Shown here piece by piece: positions 20,754 to 29,522 of a stretch of 64,000 bases of DNA. The position numbers and the translations under genes are program-made. The number at the start of each line of letters is the position of its first letter. Position 1 is the stretch's first letter. The notes under the pieces are model-generated. The model saw nothing but the letters and a program-made list of their open reading frames with translations, had not been told where the DNA came from and did no database searches. The stretch covers positions 4,278,001-4,342,000 of the forward strand of contig CP091064.1 in the NCBI GenBank assembly GCA_021907015.1, in the 5' to 3' direction. Source of the stretch: Pectobacterium sp. PL152. GTDB lineage: Bacteria > Pseudomonadota > Gammaproteobacteria > Enterobacterales > Enterobacteriaceae.

Positions 20754-21661
20754 CTACTTATTCGATGAGTCAACAAGCTGTGCCAGTTCCGTCGCGCTCA
20801 ACTGAGTAATCTGACAAACCTGAGCAGGTTCCATGCCGCTTAGCAGAAGCTGACGGGCAATGTTTCGAGCACTAGCTTTCATACCTTGCTGCATGCCATG
20901 CTTGATGCCTTTTTCAAACCCGATTTTCTCAAGCTGCTGTGCGATAGTCATGATCGCCTCCCGATCCGTTGACAGAGATTGCGCGACAGCCTCAATAAAC
21001 TCTGCCGGTTTTGATGTATTGCCGCTTCGCGCGATGTAAAACAGAATCGCTCTTTTTGCGGCAGAGGTACCTGCCAGCGCTCAAATAATAGCCCGATATC
21101 CTGCGCCAGTTCCAGCATATCTCGCGTGCGAATGTGTTTTTGTACTAACTCCAGTAGCGCTACGCGGCGATGCGTCTTGATTTCCTCATCTTGGATTACC
21201 GTTAGGTCAATCAAAGGAAAGGATGAATTGTAGAGCTTTTCTGCCTGAATAGCGTCGCTAAAACCGTCGAGCCAACGCAGCGTATAGGGATAAGGGCTAC
21301 GCTGGCCGTGATAAAACAGTAAAGGAACGACGAGCGGCAACGTGTCGTGACCTTGAGAGAGGTGCTGTTGCATAGCAGCCAGCGCGTAGCGCAGCAGGCG
21401 AAATGGCATCAGTTTTTCTGGGCGACTCTGATGTTCAATCACACAATAGATATAGCCTTGCCCTGCGGTGGTCTGAATTGAATACAGCATATCCGATATT
21501 CTTGCACGTAGTTCCTCGTCAACAAAAGAGGCCGATTGCAGTTGTAGCGAGCTGAAATCGCAGATATTCCTGATTTCCTCTGGCAGATGAATGGCGAAGA
21601 AATCCTTTGCGACGGCTGGATCGCTGAGAAACTGTTTAAAAATCGCATCATGCGCGGCCAT
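20754..21661 (-). CDS. Rpn family recombination-promoting nuclease / PD-(D/E)XK transposase-like protein (one apparent frameshift)
   Basis: The N-terminal start HDAIFKQFLSDPAVAKDFFA, the core GYIYCVIEHQSRPEKLMPFR and PLLFYHGQ are hallmarks of the Rpn (transposase_31) family, which cut DNA and promote RecA-independent recombination. The Glu-His-Gln of the core is part of the PD-(D/E)XK site. Near 21062 one A appears lost in an A run; with it the frame reads RAILFYIARSGNTSKPAEF and continues into TIAQQLEKIGFEKGIKHGMQ, the usual C-terminal part. The total is about 303 aa. Such genes are scattered and often present in several copies; this one marks the boundary between two operons. Confidence 0.85.
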
Positions 21662-21834
21662 GCTGTTTTTCCGTCCCTGAATAATCTATAAGCAAGGGTA
21701 AAAGAAGCGGATACGGGCAGGGAAGAAGCGCGGAGGACGACTGCGTCGATATGGAAGGATGTACGCAAGAAAAGTGAGAAATGAAAGTAACGACGCGATC
21801 TCACTGGGAGCGAGATCGCGTTAAGGTATGGGGT

Positions 21835-23628
21835 TTAGCTCTGTTGCTCTGCTAACCACTGGCGTAGGCGTTCGGGTTGCTGTGCGCCGCTCAAGCGAGC
21901 CCGTTCTCCACCATTTTCGATCCATAGCAGGGTCGGTAACGTTCTGACCGCCAGTTTCTCCGCCAGCGTAGTGTGACGATCGGCGTCCAGATAATGGCTC
22001 GGTAAGTGGCGGTATTCCTCGTTATCCAGAATCGTTTCCAACTGGCGGTAGAGGCTTTTGCAGTGGACGCAGCGCTCCGCGCCGACCAGCAGCAACTGTG
22101 GATCTTGTTGGGCTGCCAGTTCAGGCCAGTCGTCAGCGGTCACTGAAGCAAAGCGCTCGCGGTTGACGACAAAGAGCTTCGGGCTGCGCTTGAGGTCTTC
22201 GCTGTCGGTTGCGACGCACAGGGCATCGCCGCTCTTTTTGTAGGGGCGCGTGCCCTCAATACGAATGACGCTGGCGAAGCCGGGGGCGGCGGCTCCCGGT
22301 TGACGTAGCTGAGTGTTATCGGGGGCGATCACTGGCGTTTCCTGTGGACGCGGCAACTGTGGCACCCACTCGTAGGGCACGCGGTAAGCGCGATACAGCA
22401 TGTTGGTATTCCCCGTCTTGCCCCAATACGGGGAAATAAACTCCCAGACAATCTCATGATCGACGGTGACTTCAAAGAGTCGACCATTGGCACCTTCGTT
22501 AATCAGTGTATTGCCGTTCGGCAGGCGCTGGATATTACTGATGTACGGGCTGTAAAAACGAAAAGCGTCGGTCGGGTGTGGAATGCCTGCTTCGTAGGGC
22601 GAATAGCGCCAGACAATATCCAGCGTCACCGGGTTGATTTCTAGCACGCGCGAATAGTCACGCCAGGCGTTTTTCACGCCGTCGGCCGAGGCCGGATTGG
22701 GTGCGCCGTAGCCTGCCCAGCCGCCGTTATCAAACACCAGAATATTGCCCGCGCCCGGCAAGCCCGCGGGGATCATATGCGCGTGATGCTGGCCGATAAT
22801 CCAGCCAATGTGTTTGAGTTCCGGCGTGTTGTAATTCGGGCCAAGCTGCCAGACGATATTGCCGCTTTGCTTGTCGATGATGGCGATGATGTTGGACTCA
22901 CGGGCGTCCCAGATAATGTTATCCGGATGGAAACGAGTATCGCCCTGATCGAACCACGGATTGGAGCCGAGTGCCGACATGGAGTTGATGTGCATCCAGT
23001 CGCCCATCCCGCCGCCGCTTTTACGCAGGTTAGGATTGTTGTACAGCGCGGTTTTCGCATCGTCGTCAAAGCCCAACTCGTCAAAATGATCGCTGCAACG
23101 CCATTCCCATAAGATGTTACCTTCCCAGTCCACCTCGATAATGGTGTCGTCGAGCAGCAGTTTGTCGCTGATCCTTTCGTTATGTAGATTGGTATGCGCC
23201 AGCAGTAGCGTGTTGCCGCCAATCGACTGCGGCTCTTGTCCCGGTGCGTAATAGCCGACCGGATTGCCGCTGCGCTGGTAGTCATGATGGACGCGCGCCA
23301 TCCATTCTGGTGGGAGATCGGGATCGGTAATGTGTTCATAGCCGTTGAATTTCCAGACGACGTTGCCGTCCCAGTCCACCTGAATCAGATCGACCATGTC
23401 CTGCATGCCGTAGCGTGAATCGCGTTCACCGCTGTGCCCGAGGATGTAACCGCCGGGCAGGATCTTGTTGGGAAAACCGTGCAAGCCTTCCCACAGGCGT
23501 AATTCGGTGCCGTTCATATCTACCAGCACCGCGCCGCGCTCCAGCGCCTGAAAGACGGTGTAGCCGCCCCAGGCTTTTTCCGGGTTGTAAATCGTCGTGC
23601 CGGTCGGGTAGACGGAAGGGTGTCCCAT
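21835..23628 (-). CDS. arylsulfotransferase-thioredoxin fusion protein
   Basis: 597 residues with no signal peptide. Residues about 1-440 are an arylsulfotransferase-type beta-propeller: AVLVDMNGTELRLWEG, DLIQVDWDGNVVWKFNGYEH, VHHDYQRSGNPVGYYAPGQ, and QHHAHMIPAGLPGAGNILVF with the catalytic-type His. After a linker, residues about 500-597 form a thioredoxin-like domain with CVHC (VGAERCVHCKSLYRQL) and a cis-Pro segment VRTLPTLLW. The frame is intact through both domains, so the fusion is real in this sequence. It lies 16 bp after a sulfonate-type ABC ATPase gene, suggesting handling of imported sulfate esters in the cytoplasm. The acceptor is unknown. Confidence 0.85.
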   Translation of the reverse strand: MGHPSVYPTGTTIYNPEKAWGGYTVFQALERGAVLVDMNGTELRLWEGLHGFPNKILPGGYILGHSGERDSRYGMQDMVDLIQVDWDGNVVWKFNGYEHITDPDLPPEWMARVHHDYQRSGNPVGYYAPGQEPQSIGGNTLLLAHTNLHNERISDKLLLDDTIIEVDWEGNILWEWRCSDHFDELGFDDDAKTALYNNPNLRKSGGGMGDWMHINSMSALGSNPWFDQGDTRFHPDNIIWDARESNIIAIIDKQSGNIVWQLGPNYNTPELKHIGWIIGQHHAHMIPAGLPGAGNILVFDNGGWAGYGAPNPASADGVKNAWRDYSRVLEINPVTLDIVWRYSPYEAGIPHPTDAFRFYSPYISNIQRLPNGNTLINEGANGRLFEVTVDHEIVWEFISPYWGKTGNTNMLYRAYRVPYEWVPQLPRPQETPVIAPDNTQLRQPGAAAPGFASVIRIEGTRPYKKSGDALCVATDSEDLKRSPKLFVVNRERFASVTADDWPELAAQQDPQLLLVGAERCVHCKSLYRQLETILDNEEYRHLPSHYLDADRHTTLAEKLAVRTLPTLLWIENGGERARLSGAQQPERLRQWLAEQQS

Positions 23629-23644
23629 AATGGTGCTCCAGTAT

Positions 23645-24454
23645 TTATGAGTTCAGTGAAGAGAAAGCGGCCGCGGTATCGGCGGGCTGCGTCAGCAGTG
23701 CGAGCAACTGGCTGCACTGCTGGTGAAAATCTTGGCTATCACGCTGGCGCGGATGCGGCAGCGAAATTGTCGCAATCTGGCGGATACGACCCGGTCGCGG
23801 TGCCAGTACGACGACGCGATCGGCGAGATAGACGGCTTCTTCGACGTCGTGGGTGACCAGCAGCGTGGTGGTGCCCTCCGCCTGATGAATACGGCGCAGC
23901 TCCTGCTGCATCTGCTGACGCGTTAGCGCATCCAGCGCACCAAAAGGCTCATCCAGCATCAGGATGCGTGGGTTGGCGACCAGACCTCGCGCGATCGCGA
24001 CACGCTGCGCCATGCCGCCGGAGAGCTGGGCGGGTAGGGCGTCGGCAAAATCCTGCAAGTGCACAAGCTGAATAAAGTGGTCGATCAGGCGTTTCCGCTC
24101 TTTGCTATCGATCGCCTCATTCGCCAGCCCAAGCGCGATATTTTGCCGTACCGTCAGCCACGGAAACAGACGCGGTTCCTGAAACACCATGCCGCGCTCG
24201 CGCCCGATACCGCGCACGGTTTGCCCTTCAACCAGTACGCGTCCCTGATAGTCGTTGTCCAGACCGACCAACATACGTAACAGTGTAGATTTGCCGCAGC
24301 CGCTGCTGCCGACAATGGCGACCAGTTCACCGCTGTGAATCGATAGGGAAAAATCATCAATCACCGTCAGCGCTTCGCCCTGCACGCGAAACTGTTTACG
24401 CAGGCGATCGAACTGCACCACCGGTGGTGGCACATTAAGGGGAGTGGACGTCAT
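23645..24454 (-). CDS. ABC transporter ATPase, sulfonate/nitrate/taurine family
   Basis: 269 residues. Walker A is IVGSSGCGKSTLLRML, the Q-loop is GMVFQEPRLFPWLTV, the signature is QLSGGMAQRVAIARGL, Walker B is ILMLDEPFGALDALT and the switch is LVTHDVEEAVYLADRVVVL. FGALD and VEEAVYLADR are typical of SsuB/TauB-type motors. It overlaps the permease gene by 4 nt and precedes the arylsulfotransferase gene. The arrangement resembles the atsRBC/astA sulfate-ester genes of Pseudomonas putida (from memory). The substrate is probably an organosulfur compound. The frame is intact. Confidence 0.9.
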   Translation of the reverse strand: MTSTPLNVPPPVVQFDRLRKQFRVQGEALTVIDDFSLSIHSGELVAIVGSSGCGKSTLLRMLVGLDNDYQGRVLVEGQTVRGIGRERGMVFQEPRLFPWLTVRQNIALGLANEAIDSKERKRLIDHFIQLVHLQDFADALPAQLSGGMAQRVAIARGLVANPRILMLDEPFGALDALTRQQMQQELRRIHQAEGTTTLLVTHDVEEAVYLADRVVVLAPRPGRIRQIATISLPHPRQRDSQDFHQQCSQLLALLTQPADTAAAFSSLNS

Positions 24455-25986
24455 GCGATTTCTCCTGCGGAACGCCAGCGCGTCATCCGCTGTTCCAGAC
24501 CTAATCCAACGCGGTCGAGCACCGCGCCCGTTAATCCAATCAACAGCATGCCGCTGATAATCAGGGGCATATCCAGTAACTGTTGGGCGTTGATCATCAG
24601 GCTGCCGATTCCCGTGCCGGATGACATGAAATATTCCGCGCCGATGGTGCCAAGCCAGGCGTAAATCAGCGACAGACGTAAACCCGCAAAGATGGCGGGG
24701 GCAGCACCCGGCAGAATCAGCACCCTCAGACGAGTTGAGAGACGGAGCTGTAACACCTGTGCGACTTCCTGTAAGGCCTGCGAACGCTGGCGGATACCGC
24801 GATGGCTGGCTACCAGCATGGGGAAGAAGGAGGCCAGAGCGACAAAGGTGATTTTCCCGGCTTCATCGTTGCCAACCCAGGCGGTCAGCAGCGGTAGCCA
24901 GGCAAACAGTGCGATCTGACGCAGCGTCGCGACCGTGGGCGCATAAAGGGCGTCGCTGGTGGCGTTTAGCCCCAGTAGTACGCCACCTATGAGGCCAGCA
25001 ACAATGCCGCATACCGCACCGGCGAGCGCGCGAGTCAGGCTGGCCTGCATCGCCTCGGTGAGTGAACCGTCACGCATGCCTTGCAGCAACATGTGCCACA
25101 CGTCTGCGGGTGGTGGTAGGAGTAACGGATCGATCCAGCCAAAACGGCTGGACTGTTGCCAGAACAGCAGAAGCAGGAACGGTAAAACCAGTGCGGATAA
25201 GCGGCGAGACGGTGCAACGGTTAAGCGACTGAGCGGCGGGTGTGGCCAGAAGACCAGACGACGTTCCAACTGATTGATTGTCCACTCCATCGTCAGCCCT
25301 GCCAGCCCTATCACGGCGATGCAGACAAACACGATATCCAGTTGAAACAGCTGGCGTCCCCATACCAGCAGGTAGCCAATGCCCTGAGACGACGCCAGCA
25401 GTTCGACCACAATCAGCGATACCCATGCCTGCGAAAGCGCCAGTCGTAAGCCGGTTAGCCAGGTGGGGAGCGTGGCAGGCAACGTTAATTTGATGAGGCG
25501 CTGATGCCACGGCAGGCGCAGAGTGCGGGCGACTTCCTGTAGTGCATACGGCACGTTGCGCACGCCCGTTTGCGTATGCAGCGTCACCGGGATAATTACC
25601 GCCTTAATGATGACAGCAAGTTTTAAGCCGTCATCAATGCCAAACAGCACCATAAATAGCGGGATCCAGCCCAGCGTCGGGATCTGTGCCAGCGCGTATA
25701 CCGTCGGATGCAGCAAATGTTCGGCGCGGCGCGAAGCGCCCATGAGCGCACCGAGCAGCGTTCCCGCCAGTACGCCAGCCAGCAGACCGCTGGCCAACCG
25801 TTGCAGGCTGATAAAGAGCTGTGGCAGGAGATCGTGGTGCCAGAGTTCGACGGCGGTGTTAGCGACGACGTTGGGGGCAGGGAGAATCTGGGCGGGCATC
25901 CAGCCGTAGTGGGTGCTGATATACCACAGCGCCAGCAGTGCCAGCGGCACGATGAGTGGTACTACAAGCGACACGACTATTGACAT
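24451..25986 (-). CDS. double-size ABC permease, sulfonate family (two fused permease domains)
   Basis: 511 residues, twice the usual length. Two BPD_transp_1 domains are in tandem, near residues 1-250 and 260-511. Each has an EAA-type loop: LQEVARTLRLPWHQRLIKLT in the first and LQEVAQVLQLRLSTRLRVLI in the second, each followed by P-x-x-x-x-G-LRL. A single polypeptide could therefore supply both transmembrane halves. The P. putida AtsB permease is recalled to have such an internal duplication. It diverges from the binding-protein gene and overlaps the ATPase gene by 4 nt. The frame is intact. Confidence 0.88.
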   Translation of the reverse strand: MSIVVSLVVPLIVPLALLALWYISTHYGWMPAQILPAPNVVANTAVELWHHDLLPQLFISLQRLASGLLAGVLAGTLLGALMGASRRAEHLLHPTVYALAQIPTLGWIPLFMVLFGIDDGLKLAVIIKAVIIPVTLHTQTGVRNVPYALQEVARTLRLPWHQRLIKLTLPATLPTWLTGLRLALSQAWVSLIVVELLASSQGIGYLLVWGRQLFQLDIVFVCIAVIGLAGLTMEWTINQLERRLVFWPHPPLSRLTVAPSRRLSALVLPFLLLLFWQQSSRFGWIDPLLLPPPADVWHMLLQGMRDGSLTEAMQASLTRALAGAVCGIVAGLIGGVLLGLNATSDALYAPTVATLRQIALFAWLPLLTAWVGNDEAGKITFVALASFFPMLVASHRGIRQRSQALQEVAQVLQLRLSTRLRVLILPGAAPAIFAGLRLSLIYAWLGTIGAEYFMSSGTGIGSLMINAQQLLDMPLIISGMLLIGLTGAVLDRVGLGLEQRMTRWRSAGEIA

Positions 25987-26299
25987 GACAAGAGAATAGA
26001 CCCGCGCAATTGGCAGAGCAGGCCAGACGTTCGCGTTTTTTTCAGCAGTATCGACTTATTCATTTTATTCCACGAAAGCATCACGGCTGGATGAATAGGG
26101 AATAAAAACAGGTTTCAGCCTTGAACGCCAATGCAATAAAACGATGGCCGCCGTGCAAGAAATGCATATGCGCAGCCCACGCCCGCCAGCGCTGATTTAT
26201 GCTTTTTCCGCTGAACAAACCTGTAAATGTTATTTAAGCCTGATGCAGACGGTTCGTTAGTTTTCATGGCAGATGAAACAAATTATTGAGGAAAACCGT

Positions 26300-27445
26300 A
26301 TGCACCAACCATCAATCCCATCGATAACTCTTTTATCGGTAACTCTCCATCCTCGCTGGCGACAGGGGCTGCATAAGCTCATGGGCATTGCTCTGCTGAT
26401 GAGCACGGCGCTAATGGCATCGACCGTTCAGGCGAACGACACTGCTCCGCAGGATGCACAGAAGCCGACGGAGATTCGCATTGGTTTGCCGGACCAAAGC
26501 GCGGGCAGCAAACCCTTTATCCGCGGGCCGTTGGGGTTGGCGCATATTCAAAAGCAACTGGAGAAAGAATTTGAACCGCAGGGTATCAAAATTCAGTGGT
26601 CGTTCTTTAAAGGCGCGGGCCCGGCGGTCAATGAGGCGCTGGCGAATAAGCAGTTGGATGTGGTGTATTTGGGCGATCTGGCGGCCATTATTGGTCGGGC
26701 GGGAGGATTGCCGACGCGGGTGCTGGTGGGATCGCGCGGCGCTAATTCTTATCTGGCGGCGACGCCGGAATCGGGTATTCAACGCATTGAAGATTTACGC
26801 GGTAAGCGGATTGCAGTCTACAAGGGAACGGCCGATCAGCTGTCGTTTGAGCGCGCGATTAAAAGCGTTGGACTCAATGAGCGCGACGTGCGGGTCATCA
26901 ATCTGGACTGGACGGCGGGCAAAGCGGCGCTCGCAGCCAGACGCGTGGATGCAGTATGGGGCGGCGTCTCCCTGCTGGCGTTGCGTAAGCAGGGCATCAA
27001 TATTGTGACCACCAGCCGGGCACTGGGCTGGGCGAATACCACGCAGGCTGCGGTGCTGGCGACGCAGGATTTTATCGACCGCTACCCAGGCACGACGCAG
27101 CAACTGGTGAATGTGCTGGTGGACAATGCGCAGTGGATCGGCGAGGCGCAGCACCTGCCGGACTATACCGCGCTAATGGCAGAGCAGAGCCAGATTCCGC
27201 AGGCGATCTTTCAGGAAGAGCTGAAAGCGGAAGATCTCCCGTTTCAAAGCTCGCCACGCCTCGATCCGTTCCTGCTGAGCAGTTTACAGGACAGCATCGA
27301 GCGGGCGAAAGCCGCCGGACTTATTCGCAACTCGTTTTCAGCCAGCGACTGGTTTGCTGGCGAGTTTGCCGATCGGGCATTGAAGGCCAAAGGACTGGAG
27401 TCAAATTGGCCGGTGTACGACGCCAGCGGCAATCCTGCGAAATAA
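26300..27445 (+). CDS. ABC substrate-binding protein, sulfonate/sulfate-ester family
   Basis: The start is ATG 26300 with the site TTGAGGAAAA; an in-frame ATG at 26273 lacks one. The product is 381 aa. A long signal region (RWRQGLHKLMGIALLMSTAL, then MASTVQA) precedes an SsuA/NMT1-type fold: EIRIGLPDQSAGSKPF, GPAVNEALANKQLDVVYLGD, LRGKRIAVYKGTADQLSFER and KAALAARRVDAVWGG. It diverges from the permease/ATPase/arylsulfotransferase operon and would deliver substrate to that permease. The LysR gene converges on it from downstream with 12 bp between the stops. The exact substrate is not known. Confidence 0.88.
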   Translation: MHQPSIPSITLLSVTLHPRWRQGLHKLMGIALLMSTALMASTVQANDTAPQDAQKPTEIRIGLPDQSAGSKPFIRGPLGLAHIQKQLEKEFEPQGIKIQWSFFKGAGPAVNEALANKQLDVVYLGDLAAIIGRAGGLPTRVLVGSRGANSYLAATPESGIQRIEDLRGKRIAVYKGTADQLSFERAIKSVGLNERDVRVINLDWTAGKAALAARRVDAVWGGVSLLALRKQGINIVTTSRALGWANTTQAAVLATQDFIDRYPGTTQQLVNVLVDNAQWIGEAQHLPDYTALMAEQSQIPQAIFQEELKAEDLPFQSSPRLDPFLLSSLQDSIERAKAAGLIRNSFSASDWFAGEFADRALKAKGLESNWPVYDASGNPAK

Positions 27446-27457
27446 CCACGTAGGCGC

Positions 27458-28396
27458 TCACAGGGTCGGCAGTGGCGGAGCGGGTGAGCGCAGTTTGTCC
27501 TGCGCCAGTATGGTTTCAATCATCAGTTCAGCCAGCGGCGGTAGCGCTCTCTGCAAACAGGTGACAATGCCGAAACGGGTTTGCATGTTTCCCCACTCCG
27601 GCGGTGTTCCCGTCAGCGGAATTTCTACCAACTGGTGGCTTAATCGTCCCAGTGCGAAGCCATCCTCACTGGCGAAGCTGATGGCCTGCGTATGTCGCAG
27701 GATACTGAACACGGAATAGATATGGTCACACTGAATTTGCGGTCGATAATCGGGCTGGCGAGTTAAGGCGGCCAGCACCTTGCGCATACCGACGGGCATA
27801 AAAGGGGAGGCGAGAGGAAAGCGCAGCAAATCGTCCGGCGTCACGGTTGCCTGCTGTGCCAGCGGGTGTGAAGAGTGGCAGATAAAGAAGCAGCGCTGCT
27901 GGCTTAATGGCTGCACGTGGAGATGGGTTTCCATTTCGGCCTGCCAGGTATCGGCAACGATAAAAGGCCATTCGTCGGCCAGCAGTCGCTCACGCAGAGA
28001 CTGCCAGTTATCCACGCTGTAGGTAACTCTGGCGCGTGGGCGAAGGGCATGGAAATGTGCGACCGCCTTGGGGATCAGCGTGGTAGAGGGGGCAGGGCCA
28101 CACCCAAACGTCAGCTCACCTTCCTGCGCCTCGCTGATCTGCCGCATGTCGGTCATCAGCTCCCAGGACAGCTCCTGCATGCGTCGGGCAAACGGCAGCA
28201 GCGTATTACCTTGCCACGTCAGCGCAAAGCGACGGCTCTGACGATCGATAAGCGGATGTCCCATCGTTTGTTCCAGCGCCTGAATGCTGCGGCTGAATGC
28301 CGACTGTGACAAACAGACGGCTTCTGCGGCCTGTACAAAACTCCCATGTTCGGCCAGCGCAAGAAAATTGCGTAATTGCCGTAAATCCAGATGCAT
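27458..28396 (-). CDS. LysR-family transcriptional regulator
   Basis: 312 residues from ATG 28396 (MHLDLRQLRNFLALAEHGSF); an in-frame upstream start at 28429 is less likely. The N-terminal winged helix (SFVQAAEAVCLSQSAFSRSI, then QALEQTMGHPLIDRQSR) is typical, followed by a periplasmic-binding-like effector domain. It sits next to the sulfur-type ABC locus and is the likely local regulator, but its operator and effector cannot be read. It is convergent with the binding-protein gene. The frame is intact. Confidence 0.88.
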   Translation of the reverse strand: MHLDLRQLRNFLALAEHGSFVQAAEAVCLSQSAFSRSIQALEQTMGHPLIDRQSRRFALTWQGNTLLPFARRMQELSWELMTDMRQISEAQEGELTFGCGPAPSTTLIPKAVAHFHALRPRARVTYSVDNWQSLRERLLADEWPFIVADTWQAEMETHLHVQPLSQQRCFFICHSSHPLAQQATVTPDDLLRFPLASPFMPVGMRKVLAALTRQPDYRPQIQCDHIYSVFSILRHTQAISFASEDGFALGRLSHQLVEIPLTGTPPEWGNMQTRFGIVTCLQRALPPLAELMIETILAQDKLRSPAPPLPTL

Positions 28397-28532
28397 GTTG
28401 CAGCTACCTAACCTATCGATTTTCCCCACTTTTTAGGCGGAGGTTGGCTGGCAACGCAATGAACAAAAAGTCATAAGTTATAGCGAATTGATTGCTAACG
28501 GTCTTCAGTCCGCTGTCTGACGCGGCCAGCGG

Positions 28533-29290
28533 CTATTTCGCCAGCGCACAGGAAAAGTCCTGAATTTCTTCCACCGATCCGAGGCTCATATTGAACACGT
28601 CAAGACCGCTGGCGAGCAGCACCTTTTCGCCTGCTGGCGTGGAGACCATCGCGAGGCCGTATTTGCCGATAGATTCATTCCGCTGCTGGGCGTAGCGATC
28701 GAGTGTTTTGAACGGATCGCTTTGCGTCAGTTCGTTCGCCGTGAGCGTTTTTGCCAGATAGACGTGTCCGTTAATTTTCACTGGCAGCGTTTTCCAGTCG
28801 GCAGAGAGCGTTGAAAACTGCTGGTTCAACGTCTGATAAATTTCCGGGTGCAGGCAGGCAATGTGGATATGCAGCTGGTTTTGCGTGCGTCCATAGCGTG
28901 AGTTTATTGCCAGCGACAGATAATCATCTTTGATTGGTTTGCCCGCTTCACGTGAAAGATGGCCGCGTCTGTCCCATGCCTGCATAAAAAAATTGGGTGT
29001 GTTTTGCTGTAAGAGTTCAGGGCTTTCGATACCGCTGATTTTATCCGTTGGAAGCAGCAGGTCATGATAGGGGCCGTTTCTGTCATCAAAAGCACGTAAC
29101 CTTCTGCCAGATTGACTTCCAGACAGGGAGCGGAATTACCATTGCGCTGCTGGTTGGGCACGCACTGTTCGCTGACGATCTCCCACAGTGCATTGCTGTT
29201 TCCCCGGCTAACCTTCCACCCTATTGTCGCGGCTGCTACGACTAAAATGATGGCAGAAACAGTGAAGATCAAGGTCGTGTTGCGTTTCAT
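28533..29290 (-). CDS. cdh: CDP-diacylglycerol pyrophosphatase (one apparent frameshift)
   Basis: The protein opens with MKRNTTLIFTVSAIILVVAA, one membrane anchor, then EIVSEQCVPNQQRNGNSAPC, matching E. coli Cdh from memory. Around 29089 one T is missing; with it the frame passes through DDRNGPYHDLLLPTDKISG and QQNTPNFFMQAWDRRG into the second part. There the HIT-like active stretch SLAINSRYGRTQNQLHIHIA carries the H-x-H pair, and SVEEIQDFSCAL ends the protein. The corrected length is about 252 aa, E. coli 251. The enzyme splits CDP-diacylglycerol to phosphatidate and CMP at the inner membrane. Confidence 0.9.
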
Positions 29291-29464
29291 GACGGGTCTC
29301 CGGCAGGCGCACCAAGCGCTAAGTAGCAGGGAAAAACGGGGCATGATCAGTCAGTGACAAGCCAGTATGGGGCCGCGGCGATGTCATTAATATGACTTTG
29401 GTGAAAGGAGAAGGGCTAATCGGTAAGGGATTGTAAGAAAGAACGGTGGTGGAATAGCACACGA

Positions 29465-29507
29465 CGCTGCCTTTTAACCTGCATAGCAATGTGATTAAAA
29501 GGCAGCG
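29465..29507. terminator. 13-bp perfect hairpin downstream of the FyuA-type gene
   Basis: CGCTGCCTTTTAA pairs with TTAAAAGGCAGCG across a 17-nt loop, 16 bp after the receptor stop. There is no T tract outside the stem, so it is a 3'-end hairpin rather than a textbook terminator. Confidence 0.45.
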
Positions 29508-29522
29508 GGAAAACGACAGGAA

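Noticed and set aside
20754-21661. insertion sequence
   Set aside because: The Rpn-family gene has no terminal inverted repeats or target duplication that I can find, so it is treated as a single gene and not a mobile element.
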